From the NCBI GenBank assembly GCA_963932465.1, contig OZ010788.1, forward strand, positions 675,450,484 to 675,514,483: 64,000 nucleotides of DNA, read 5' to 3'. The DNA is from Maratus speciosus. Its lineage: Eukaryota > Arthropoda > Arachnida > Araneae > Salticidae. Under the pieces are notes generated by a model, which worked only from the letters and a program-made list of their open reading frames with translations, did not search any database and was not told where the DNA came from. Made by a program: the position numbers and the translations under genes. This document shows positions 48,871 through 60,465 of the stretch, piece after piece. Numbering within the stretch: the first letter of the stretch is position 1; each line of letters starts with the position of its first letter.

Positions 48871-49640
48871 CCATTTTTAATTACAAAAAACTCTTTCCTT
48901 CCTAAAATAGTCTATATATGGCTGAAATCAGTACAACTGTCTATGATAGAGAAAAAAATAAAATAAGCAATATGGGCATCTTTCCCTTACTATTTAATTT
49001 TAATTATTTCTACATTAGTTTTTTCAATTTAAACTTATTTAATGTGTATTTTCTTTAATATACACCTCAAATAAGTATATCAGAGTTCATCTCTGTATTC
49101 TAAGGTTTATATTAAAGAAAATACACACATCAAATAAATATACCCCTATGCCTATCTTATAGCATTTATAAATATTAAATTAAAATTGCTTAAATTTATC
49201 TTCATCACCACAATGATAAATATTAATCAAAATATAAATATGTATCAATAATTTCAAAGAAAATAGTTAAATGTACAAATTGATATGATACCTTTTGTAT
49301 TTGAGAACATTCCAATTCAATATGTATATAATTAGACAATCAGTAAATCAGCTTAATAACAACATTGTTTCTTTTTATTTGAATGAACTTTTGTTTTTCT
49401 GAGAATCCCTATCCTTAATAATAGCCTGTATAGTTAGTAATACTTTCATTAATCTGGATATTGACTAGTGATAAAATAATAAAAAATAAGTGATGGGTTA
49501 ATGAATTTGTGAGTTGAAAGAAGTCATTAAATTTTTTTGTGTAATTAGATTTAAGGATAAAAAATGTAACTAAATTAAATTATTAAGAATTTAATTTTAA
49601 TTAAAGTTTATTAAAAAAGCTAATGTATGCAAAAATGTGT
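48871..49640. other. AT-rich interior of the 5.35-kb hAT
   Basis: No transposase or other gene recognised. A TTAAAGAAAATACAC motif near 49,112 mirrors a GTGTATTTTCTTTAA motif near 49,042. Confidence 0.4.
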
Positions 49641-51754
49641 ATTAAAAATTTTTAAGTATTCGGTTGCCGAATACTGAATATTCGGTGTACACTTTGACCG
49701 AAGCTTCGGTATTCGGTATTCGGCAAAATTGCCGATTCGGTCAATCCCTATTCTGGATTAAAAAAATGTCTACTTAAATGTGTCAGAAAATTTAACATTC
49801 CTGAGAGAAGTAAATATACTTTTTAAGAACAAGTGTTTTTTCTTCATAAACGTGGCATTTAATTCGAAGTTAGAAAATTGTTTAGTTATTTCAAATCTTA
49901 ATCCGTGTATGGTATATTTGATAATTTTGATCATTTGTGACAGAAAAATGCAGAATATAAGAATAGGAGGATTTGGATTTTATTTTTTATTTTCTTTTAT
50001 TTATTTCTCTTTTCCATAAATATTTATCCAAGTAAAAACGTAAGAAAAAATAAGAAAATTAATAAAAATTAAATTAAAAAAGTCCTTCCGGCCAGTGCCG
50101 GGAGGAAGAGGTAGCTTTCATATTCCTTATTTTAAAAAAGCCAACTTATATTATTTAAACACACGAAGCTCAATTTAGTGGAAACCGAATATAGGAGATT
50201 CAATACTAATTTTTATCAATACTAAATCATTATGAATGAGAATTTCGCGAAATTAGTCAGCTTTATCCAAGCTCCTTTTATTTAAGGTAACTTATATTTG
50301 GCTGCCAAATTCGGCGATTTCTTAAAGTGCCTGCCATTTTAAGACAACATGGTGGATGAGGCTAACCAGTGAACTTGGTCGAGACCTTAGTAATTGCTGT
50401 GCACATGCTCACTCACATCTGAATCGGTTGATATATACGAGTACTGTCGCAGGCAAAAAATCAGATTTTTCAAAATGTCACCCACATTAGAAATTGAAAC
50501 TGCTATATCTGAGCCATTTTCTAAGATAAAGACAAACAAAAAATGCTCCTGAATCCTTATATCAAGGTCAAATACTTAAGAAAGAAACCTTTTTCAATTT
50601 CTAATTTTTTTGCACCTCACTTTAAATATATATTTTTTTAATTTGATGGCCGCCATTTTGAAACAAGATGGCTGATGAAGCTCGCCAGCGAACTTGGTCG
50701 AGATATTGATGTATACTATCCACATGCCTTCTTACATCGAAATAGACGAATACGTGTGTTATCGCGTGACAAATACAAGATCGTTTCAAAGTGTTAGCCA
50801 TGCTAGAAATTCAAAGTGCTATAATTCAACCATTTCTTAAGATATAAAAAAAAGAACAAATTTTCAGAAACAAAAACTGCTCTAGAATCTTTGTATCAAG
50901 GCCAAACACATAAAAAAAATCTTTTTCATTTTCCAATTTTTTAATACCTTAAATTAAATTTTTTTAAAAAATGGCAACCCTTTTGAAACAAGATGGCTAA
51001 TGAAGCTGGCCAACGAACTCGGTCGAGACATTGGTATGTACTGTGTACAGAGACAGATCAAGTTACATCCAAATCGGTTCATAAATATGCTTCTTATCGC
51101 GTGACAAAAATCAGGTCGTTTTAAAATGTCAGCCACAATAGAAATTCAAAATGCTATAACTCAGCCATTTTTTTAGATATAGACGAAACAAAACCTGTTC
51201 CGGAATCTTTGTATTAAGGTAAAACACATACAAAAAAAAAAATCTTTTTCATTTTCTAATTTTTTGGTATCTCATTTTAAATTTTAAAATTTTAAAATTT
51301 TTTTAAATGGCCGCCATTTTGAAACTAGATGGCGGATGAAGCTGGCCAACGAACTCGGTCGAAATATTTACATGTACTATGTACATGCCAAGGTACATCC
51401 AAATCGGTTCATAAATACGCCTGTTATCACGTGACAAAAATCAGGACGTTTCAAAATGTCAACCACACTAGAAATTCAAAATGCTATAACTCAGCCATTT
51501 TTTAAGGTATAGACGAAACAAAAACTGCTCCCAAATCTTTTTATCAATGTCAAACACATAAGAAAAAAATATTTTTTTCAATTTTCAGTTTTTTGGTACC
51601 ACATTTCAAGTTTAAATTTTTCTTAAAAATTTAAATGGCCGCCATTTTTAAACAAGATGGCGGATGAAGCTGGCCAACGAACTCGGTCGAGACATTGGTA
51701 TGTACTATGTATAAACGAAGTTACATCCAAATCGGTTCATAAATACGCCTTTTA

Positions 51755-53448
51755 TACCCTGTTCACACTGCGTTATCGGAACTCTCTTAAACCTCCGAAC
51801 TCTCTGAGGGAGTTCCACAAACTCTCTGAGAGAGTTTCAACTTTCTTCGGGCTAGAGACAGTCACGACCGTTCACTCTCGCTGGCTGTAAAGCTTCGCAT
51901 TAACTGATTGGGTGTTGCGGGCGGTTTTATCTTAAGCGCATGCGCAAAGATCACAGTGACGTTCACTGAGTTATCTTAAGTGAGTTTTTCCATGTGAACA
52001 GGTTTCCAATTCCGGGAGGGTACCACCTCAAAATTAAGAGAGTTCGGCGGGCGAAATTCTAAAATGGGGGGCCAAAATCACAGTCAGGTGAAATACAGCC
52101 ACCCCATTGGTTGTGTGATCGCGTGGTTTTAAGAGAGATAAGGGTGGGGATCAGCAACTTGTTTCTCCATTTGAATTTTGAGAGGAGGGAGGGGGAAAGT
52201 AATTTTGAAGCGATTGTTACCTTATTTACATTTATGCATTATTTACCTTATTATTTTGTTCGCTTTTATTTATAATAAACAATCGAAATTAACTCAGTTA
52301 AGATATTTTGATAACATTTTATACAACGAGAGTGAATAATTTAGATTATAAGTTGTAACAATTTTTAAATTATATGACATGACAAATATTCTTTAATAAA
52401 AATTTAGTTTTCATTGAAAAATACTTGTAATATCATTTAAAAGTTGTTTATAAATTCCGTATGGTAAAAATCTTAATAAATTTTCTCCTCTACCCCCCCC
52501 CCCCACCCCACCCCACCCCACCACCACCACACACACACACCATTTAAATCCATAAAATCACAAAACAATAATATTATTCTAGAAAAAGTCAACAAGTATA
52601 AAAAAAAGACCTTTTTCTAGACTTTAAATTAAAAAAATATATAAAAAAATTACACAAATAATTTTAAAAATACAGAATTTAATGTTTTAACATTCAATTA
52701 AAAAAAAAAACTTAAAAATAAATCCAAAATTTTTTATTTAAGTCGCTCCAGGTTCTCTGCCTATAAAATAAATATGAAAGTAAAAAGGTTATTCTGTTTT
52801 TAACCCTTTATGCCCGATGGTACATTAAAGTGCCATTAAAATAACTTGTTATAAAACCAATTTAATACATCAATTAGTAGTTATATTGTTTAGAATGAAT
52901 TATAGATTTAAAAAAAAACCAATAATTTCTTTTGTCTTTGCATCTTTTTCAGCTTTCTTGACGTTGACAGATTGGGGAGGGGGGGGGGGGAGTTTCTGTT
53001 CGGAAATATTTCTATTGTAAGAAATTATATTTGTACATTTTGTAATTCTACAAAATACTAAAAAAAAGATTTTAAATAAAAGATTTGAGGGGAGTTACAA
53101 ATATTGCACAAAATCCCTATAAATTCAATTTAATTAGTTAATTTTGGCAAAATCCTTCTAAAATTTATTAAATGATTGTTTAAATCTTCTAATGTAGTTT
53201 CAAAAATTCACAAAATATGCTTTAGAAGATGAAATTTTCATAAATTCATAATTTGGGATATGACATAGAAGGTAAACTTTCTTTTATAGACATTCAATGT
53301 TTATCTTAAAATTCAAGCTAGTTTCATGACTGCTATTCAAGTCCGCTGCAATGTGTTAATTTGGCGTGGACCCCGATTATGGAAATTTCCTTCGTTTAAT
53401 TTACGATTAGAAAAGCATGAACTTGTGCATTTATTTTAAAAATCACAA

Positions 53449-53489
<41 letters not shown>

Positions 53490-54558
53490 TATGCAAAAGG
53501 AAAAAAAAAGCATAGTTTGAACAACCTCTCAAGATTTCTAAATTGTTTTTTGAAACATAAAATCATAAATTAATTAATTAATTAATTAATAATAAAAGTG
53601 CATTTTAAAATATATACACTTTATATTTTATTTTTTACATTTTAATATTTAAAATATTTTATTGTTGCAGTTTCACAGCTAATTGGCATATTTTAGCGTA
53701 CATGATTTGGCACATAATTAATACCATTCTTCTTGTAACTCTTATACAATTATAACCATAAACAATATTTAGTAATTTATCACCTGGACCCTCCTTAGGG
53801 AAACATTATTAATTTATAATTAAATTCTCAAAATATTAAAATGTTATATTGTCATCGAAAACACACCTGCTTTCATAATTTTTATAACCTTAGCTTACCA
53901 GGAAGTGAGCAAAAAATCGATTTAAAAATTCCTGATTTAAATACATGAACCAGGAAACAAAATAACTTATTGTACATACTATTACAAAATTGTTCATATA
54001 ATATTTTTTGTTCTGTTTATTCTTAATGATTAAAATCGGTTTAAAAACTGACATTATTTTTTAAAATTATTTTCCATTAGGCAAAAATTTTTGAAAGTTT
54101 TTAGTATTCTAAGTTAGTTATTAAATTTTTCTATAGAAAAGTGCGAATATTTGTTTTATTCTGGATTTTAAAAGTAACATAATGGGGGAAAAAATGCAAG
54201 TTTCATTTTTAATTTTCATTAACTAAAAAAGTACTTGCCATATTATTTAAAATTTTTTACAGCTTAAAATCGAAATCTTTCATTCACATTTTATAAAAAG
54301 TCATCAAAATATCCTGAGTTAATTTCGATGGCTTATTTTAAATGAAACACAAAAAATTCGCTTCCACACATGATTTTTTTCTCGGAAAAGGGAGTATTCG
54401 ACGTTTCCCCTACCGCTAGAGATTGCTCTCTGAAAAGGACGCGACTCAATGACCAATGGGATGCTCGGATTTCACCTGACTGTGATTTTGGCCCTCCATT
54501 TTAGAATTTCGCGTTCGGCGGCCTAAGATATCTTAAGTATCGTAGTGTGAACATAGTA
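51755..54558. mobile_element. PIF/Harbinger-like element, 2.8 kb, TSD TTA
   Basis: The ends TACCCTGTTCACACTGCG and (other strand) TACTATGTTCACACTACG are flanked by TTA (51,752-51,754 and 54,559-54,561). Sibling repeats in copy A read GATAAAAGGCG (the complement of CGCCTTTTATC), giving the uninterrupted site. A second inverted pair lies further in (52,030-52,120 against 54,460-54,530, with TTTCACCTGACTGTGATTTT). A 3-bp TWA duplication fits PIF/Harbinger. No transposase was recognised in the AT-rich interior; CCACCC and CA runs lie at 52,493-52,541. Confidence 0.7.
52542..54350. other. AT-rich interior of the Harbinger-like element
   Basis: No gene seen. It holds a G run (52,976-52,991), a long T run (53,457-53,486) and a (TTAA)n run near 53,571-53,591. 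Confidence 0.5.
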
Positions 54559-54904
54559 TTATCGCGTGACAAAATTCAGGACGTTTCAAAATGTCAGCCA
54601 TGCTAGAAATTCAAAATGCTATAACGCAGCCATTTTTTAAGATATAGATGAAACAAAAACTGCTCCGGAGTCTTTGTATAAAGGTCAAATACATAAGAAA
54701 AAAATATTTTTCCATTTTCAAAATTTTGGTACCACATTTCAAATTTTAAATTTTTAAAAAAAATTTAAGTGGCCGCCATTTTGAAACAAAATGACGGATG
54801 AAGCTGGCCAACGAACTCGGTCGATACATTGGTATGTACTATGTACACACCGAATTACATCCAAATCGGTTCATAAATACGAGAGTTACAGTATGACAAA
54901 GGCC

Positions 54905-54963
<59 letters not shown>

Positions 54964-55379
54964 TCAATTTTGAACGGAGGGTGGTTTCGGGTTCTGGGGG
55001 TCATGATCGATGAAAATATACCAAAATTTTTCGAAATCGGTTTCCTCCGAACGGCTGCAATAGGTAGCTTTTTGTAATGAGAGCTACCTAATATATGAGA
55101 GAATTGGTTGATTAGTAGCTTTTATTTTCTCTGGTAATTAGAATAAGGATAATTGTTGCAGATTACTCCAATGAGAAAATTTCAACTGTCTGCCCCCCAA
55201 AGCAGATCAAAGGACCAAAACAAACTTCAGAGGACGACGGAAACATTTAGTAGACAATGTTGCATAAAGCCAGACAGAAGAATTTTTTTACTTGGAACTT
55301 TTTTACAGAACGTTTAATTAGATTTATAGAATATATAGAATTTATAGAAAAAAGAGAAAGAAATAAAAGAAGAAAAAAA

Positions 55380-55690
55380 TCCAAACCCTCCTATTCTTAT
55401 ATTGTGCATTATTATAAAAATATTTTTACTCCTCTCAAGAATGTTAAAATTTCTGACACATTTAAGCAGACATTTTATCCAGAAGCATGTAATCAGCAGG
55501 CATGAGGCATGAAGTGCTTTGAAATCAAATAGCACTTTTAAATTTTCTGATAAATGTATTACTACATATTAAGTTATAATCAATTGCTACCTCATAATGA
55601 TCTTTCGCCGATTGTCACGTTTTAATAAAATCTGTATCAAACGTCAACTTTGGCACCATTTTCTGAAAGACCAGTTACCTTTATAGGAAA
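55380..55690 (-). repeat. dispersed repeat, copy 2, with intact empty site
   Basis: Inverted relative to 44,200-50,040. The site ATCCAGAA (55,477-55,484) is uninterrupted. The similarity ends near 55,340, where poly-purine sequence takes over. Confidence 0.75.
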
Positions 55691-56696
55691 AAAGAGAAAC
55701 GCTAATTCCTTTACGAATAAGAAAGGATATCTGCAAATTTCGTGCATTTAAAAATGAAAATTTCTTCTCGAAAGTGTAAAAAAAGATGCATGTTACGATT
55801 TCAGAACAGCTTTAAATAGTTTTTAAAAAACCACAAAATGTGGCTAATCAAAGCTGCACTTTATTTGTAGGATATTTTTTCTGTTGAATTTTTAAGCTGG
55901 AACTCGTAACATAGAAATAGAAAGTAATTGAAATAGACAAATATCATGTTGAGCAATTGAGCATAAGTATAAAAAAATTAAATATTGTTATTTTAATTTG
56001 CGATAATAAAAAAAAAAGAGTGTTGAACACAAAAATATTTTTTTTTCGATAGAGAAGGGGAAGGGGAGAGAGGGTAGACAGTGTGGAAAATTATTTTATT
56101 TTCTACAAAATTACTTTGCTTGCATTTTTTTTGTGAGGTGTAGCTTTGATTTGTTACATGAATTAGCCTGGTTCAAGTCAAAGGATTTTTTTAATTAATT
56201 TAAATTAACTTTGAGATCTCTTCATTTCAGAAAACAAAGAAAAAAATTGATTTCAGTTTTTGCAGCAGAAAGTAATTGTATGTCTCAAAACGCCAATTAG
56301 AAGAAAGATTAATGCATATCACCAATGCACTTGTCTTTATGCATCAATACAACTGATGATTTTGAAACAAATTTAAAAAACATAAATAAAAAATATCTTT
56401 TCGAACTGAATGACAAAGACCAATGTTGCAGTCGTAAAAAAAAACAAAGGGTATAGGCTAAAGTTATGAACATTCATGGATACAGTATACGCTAATGCTT
56501 TATTTGAGAAGCAGAAGGTATGCGGAGCTTCTTAAAAAAATCCAGAGAGAGGGTATATGGCGTATATCTACGTATACCATCCACTACCCCGTGACAAGAA
56601 CAGATCCAGATCTTAAAACATATCGTCGGTTTATATTAAGTTACAAAGGAAAAAAATCCATTATTTTATAGTTCTCTATCTTATTATTATTTTTCT
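55691..56696. other. unassigned AT-rich DNA
   Basis: No gene seen; only short frames. Confidence 0.4.
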
Positions 56697-56700
56697 TTAA

Positions 56701-57071
56701 AGCGGTTCTCGAGCTTCCTGCTGAACAACGCAAAATTGTCTGTCTCATTTTTAAGCATATTGGCAGGCCTGACTGTTGAAGCGGTATACAATGGAAACTA
56801 GTTTTACATTTTTTGATAAAATTACTTATCGCGTTATAAGCGATTGTGGTCACTTGACGACAAGTTTTTTGCCTTTCTTGAGCTGCCGTGTCCGAAATTC
56901 GGTTCAAAACGCCAACTTTGACAATATTTTCTGAAAAATCTTCTGCGTTTACCAAAAAATGGAAAACGTCTTTTGACTACATAGTTTCTGAATAGCAACA
57001 CCTGCCAATTTCCGAACAAAAATGAATTCAGAAATGTCTCAGAAAGTAGCTGTTTTAATTTGAAAACACCC
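56701..57071 (-). mobile_element. TTAA-flanked MITE, copy 4, reverse orientation
   Basis: Flanked by TTAA at 56,697-56,700 and 57,072-57,075. On the minus strand it starts GGGTGTTTTCAAAT and contains GTTGGCGTTTTGAACCG, matching copies at 12,581 and 15,537. Confidence 0.75.
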
Positions 57072-57164
57072 TTAAGGATTTTTTCCCGCATTTTTTAAAA
57101 ATAATTTTTTCAAGAAACTTTTAATTTTTCGAAGATACAATATACCATTGCATATAGTAGCTAA

Positions 57165-58628
57165 TAGGGATGTACCGAATATTCGGTGTCTATTCTGTAA
57201 TCGGCCTTTTCGGCCATGTTACCGAACATCAAGATATTCGGCCAAACCAAATACTTAAAAAACAGTTTTAAAAATCTTACACAATTTCAGTTTTTAACTG
57301 TCAACTTATAAAGATATTCATAATAATTAGAAACAGAATCATATTTAAGAGTTAATCATATTAAGAGAATGTGTTTACATTATTTGCTTTTTGTAAAGTA
57401 TTACTTAAGAAAACTAACCATTAATGGGGATTTTCATAGGAATTAACAATGTAAAATTGCAAGTTCCTGAACCTTTTCTAGTAAATAATCTGTTTCTTGC
57501 TTTTTCACAAAAAAGGGAGCTTCTAATCAAAACAGAAAGACTTTCAGGGTTGATAATACACATCAAGAAAGACAAATTTTGCTCAGAAAAAACCATAATC
57601 GCAATCCACTTATTCAGTTATAAATAAAGTGTATCTCATCTCATTCGAGGTCAAACTTGGATTTTCATTTGTTAACCCTAACGAAGATATCACAGCTATA
57701 TGTTTAACAAACTTGCTTTGATTTCTGTCAAATATAATATCATGATGAGAAGTGAGAAGTGCTAGAAATTGCCACTTTTCATATTTAAACAACTATGAGG
57801 TAGACATTCCTTTATTCAGAATGCAATTTATAGTATTTATACTGTGTCACAGACCAAAATTCAGTCATCCCAGAATTTTTGACTGAATATACTGTAATTT
57901 TGATGGAATAAATGGAGTGAGATGTTGTTTCTTGTTCAAAAGTTTTTTGTCTTGACCACATTATCTCTGTTGAAAGTTTGTTACAATTTTTTTAGGAACA
58001 ATGTGTATGTTTACAATTTCTAAAAATAATCGCCCATTCGAAACACTGATCTAAGATGCATTTAAAAACTTCCCTGCTAAATCAAAGACAGTAGAAAAGT
58101 TATTTTTGCTGAGTTGTTTGTTTTAGAATTAAAAAAAATATATTCACTAGGTTTAATCCACCAGAAGAAGCTATGAAATATCAAATATTTTTAATTAATA
58201 AAATTTTAAACTTCTCTTCTTAAATACCTCAAAGCAGATTTTTTTTCATGCATAAAGTTTACTTGTAAAATGTTCTTGTTTATCAAGATGTAAGTTTCTA
58301 CATTAAATATTATGTAAAATTATTTTAAAATTTAACATTTTAATGTCTTTAATCTTTGAAATATAAAAATATTCGACCAGCCGAGTACTTGGTATTTGCA
58401 GGGCAGAAACTAAGGGGGGGGGGGAGGCAGAGGGGGCATGTGCCCCGGGCGCCAGAACAAAGGGGCGTCAAATGAAGGATTATACCTTTGGAATCGATCA
58501 TTTTCTTCTGATGGACTGATGGCTTTCATTATTATGAAACAGCCATTATAAATGAAGTGTTAGGTGAAGATGAAAAAGCAGCCGTAAAAAGTTTGAACTC
58601 TGATTTTCTGGTCTGAATGGAAACAAAA

Positions 58629-58667
<39 letters not shown>

Positions 58668-59460
58668 AAAAAAAAAAATTATGTCCTTTTTCCCCCCCAT
58701 TCAGACCAGAAAATCAGAGTTCAAACTTTTTACGGCTGCTCTTTCATCTTCACCTAACACTTCATTTATAATGACTGTTTTATAATAATGAAAGCCATCA
58801 GTCCATCAGAAGAAAATAACTCGGTTAAGCGGGACTCGGATAATCGGAACTCTACTGTATAAGCAAACACTGCAAATAGCCGGTAATACATGCGAATTCT
58901 TTTATGTGAACGAACCATAATTGCAACAAACGTCACATTCAATTTACGTAGTTCAGTATTAGATATTTTTAATTTTAAAATAAGTCGGCCATTAGAAAAT
59001 TAGTAAAATTCTCTTTGTAAATATACTTTGAGGAAGAAAGGGCGGGGGCGCCAAAATTCATGTTTGCCCCGGGCGCAAAAAAGGCTAGTTTCGGCTATTT
59101 GGCCGAATAGTTACTACTCGGCTGGCCGAATATTCGGTATTCTGCCTAACAGTTAATTCGGCTAGCCGAATATTCGGTATACGGTTCGCCTGTATGTCGA
59201 ATATTCGGTAGAAAAGTTATTTTTGCTGAGTTGTTTGTTTTAGAATTTAAAAAAAAATATATTTACTTGGTTTAATTCACCAGAAGAAGCCATGAAATAT
59301 GAAACTTTTTTAATTAATAAAATTTTAAAATATTCGACCAACCGAATATTTGGTATTTGGCTGAATAGTTACTACTCGCCTAGTCAAATATTCGGTATCC
59401 GGTTCACCTGTAGGCCAAATATTCGGTATTCGGTCATTATCACTATTCGGTTCATCCTTA
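57165..59460 (+). mobile_element. CCGAATATTCGG-type hAT, TSD GTAGCTAA/GTAGCTGA
   Basis: The left end is TAGGGATGTACCGAATATTC and the right end on the other strand is TAAGGATGAACCGAATAG. Flanking 8-mers agree at 7 of 8. The interior matches 1,572-2,487 in reverse. It contains a hAT MITE insertion at 58,399-59,095. No transposase was recognised. Confidence 0.8.
58399..59095. mobile_element. GCCGAAACTA MITE, copy 2, with a large hairpin
   Basis: It starts CAGGGCAGAAACTAAGG and ends CTAGTTTCGGC, with TATTTG on both sides. Segments 58,501-58,620 and 58,692-58,817 are near-perfect inverted copies around a T/A run. Copy 1 (40,837-41,390) holds only one arm, so the hairpin arose by local inverted duplication in this lineage or was lost in the other. 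Confidence 0.75.
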
Positions 59461-60326
59461 GTAGCTGATGTAATTTTATTACACTGTTTTAATTTTTGAT
59501 AAGAAAAAATTCCCGGTTCTCTCTTATTTTTTGCTTTGAAAAACAGACAATACAACACTAAACATCTGGCGACATCCTGTTCCCCGAAAAACCCGCGAAA
59601 TATCCACCCCCCATAGCTTTCAGAGTCCAGCAAAACGAATTTTAACGAACAAGAAGTCTGGCCTTCTAATTTCATTTACATTGGTCAAAGAGTGTACGCA
59701 TTTACCCTCAAGGCCTTTTTCTCCAGATTCCTTTCTTGAATGAAGGGAAGATGCGAAGATATTCTCTACCCCTAGCTTACAGGGATACTGCATAGAAATA
59801 GGAAGAAGGTATATTTAATCTTCTAAAGGGATACTGTATCATGGACCCCTCCCCTTCTTACACCCATGGAGCAAAGAGAAAGGAAGTTTCTAATTAGAAA
59901 ATGTTTAATAATTTTAAATACGTTTTGACATTGTTTTCTGTTTTGTAAAAAATTTTGTAATATGTTTTTAAAAATTCTTAAAAAAAAAGAAAAAAAATCA
60001 GAGCCGAAGGAGGCAGTTTTTGAACGAAAGTGAAATTACCGAATGTATATGAGTTTACCGAAGTGGGGGGGTGTCGCACCCCCCCACACCCCCCCTGTAG
60101 CTACGTCCCTGAGCGTCACCTGCTATATGATATACATAAAAAGCTAATCTGGATCAAATTATGTCAAGGATTAACAGAATATGACGTTTGATCAAATTCC
60201 GTGAATAGTTTTTGAGATATAATTATCGCTAAAATCATGTAAATCGTGAAAAATGCCGCATAGCAATATGTCACCTGTTGGACGATTTACACCAAAAACA
60301 AATCAGTACCAATTTTTATCAAGGTA

Positions 60327-60465
60327 CAGTCAAACCTCGTTAACACGAACTGTTTCCGATTGCCTCGTCCAGTTGTATGTAATGTAGTTTTCCGATAATA
60401 CGAACTACTTTTAATACGAACAGAAAAGTTTCCCCTTGAGTGTTCGCGTTAACAAGGTTCGACTA
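60327..60465. mobile_element. pogo-like MITE of ACCTCGTTAACACGAA type, copy 2
   Basis: Begins CAGTCAAACCTCGTTAACAC after TA and ends with GGTTCGACTA before TA. It is shorter than, but alignable with, 43,778-43,936. Confidence 0.75.

Larger units (their letters stand above)
44403..49750. mobile_element. 5.35-kb hAT element, TSD TTCTGGAT
   Basis: The ends TAGGGATTGACCGAATACCG and (other strand) TAGGGATTGACCGAATCGG match over 16 bases. TTCTGGAT is duplicated exactly (44,395-44,402 and 49,751-49,758). The inverted sister repeat has a single ATCCAGAA at 55,477-55,484, the empty site. CCGAATATTCGG motifs crowd both termini. No transposase is visible. Most of the interior is the nested element 44,639-48,862. 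Confidence 0.93.
44200..50040 (+). repeat. dispersed repeat, copy 1, interrupted by a hAT
   Basis: The sequence 44,200-44,402 plus 49,759-50,040 is similar to the inverse complement of 55,380-55,690. Shared blocks include AAAGCACTTCATGCCTCA, TTAAATGTGTCAGAAA and AGAATATAAGAATAGGAGG. The hAT 44,403-49,750 separates the two halves here and is absent in the other copy. A more distant relative lies at 4,230-4,560. Confidence 0.75.
50076..55089 (-). mobile_element. AGGTAGC element, copy B, inverted, six tandem repeats, split by an insertion
   Basis: On the minus strand it starts AGGTAGCTCTCATTAC at 55,089 and ends at the AGGTAGC repeat at 50,109, followed by the same 33-bp tail as copy A (to about 50,076). 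Six ~330-bp repeats are present, the best conserved nearest 55,089. The second repeat is split by the element 51,755-54,558. The 28-kb separation from copy A and opposite orientation make this pair a potential substrate for inversion. Confidence 0.75.
39383..60111. mobile_element. second nested hAT-like element, ends 20.7 kb apart, TSD AGCGTCAC
   Basis: The left end CAGTGGCGTAGCTAGAG and the right end (other strand) CAGGGACGTAGCTACAG are followed in both cases by GGGGGGGTGTGG and an ATTTACCGAATG-like block. The 8-bp TSD AGCGTCAC is perfect (39,375-39,382 and 60,112-60,119). Its TIR resembles that of the element it sits in, so related hAT families may be involved. No transposase of its own was found; most of the span is later insertions. 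Confidence 0.88.

Noticed and set aside
51657..51890. Frames beginning MADEAGQRTRSR (also at 20,454-20,750 minus and 54,791-54,973)
   Set aside because: They follow the ~330-bp tandem repeat and end at different points in each copy with no constraint.
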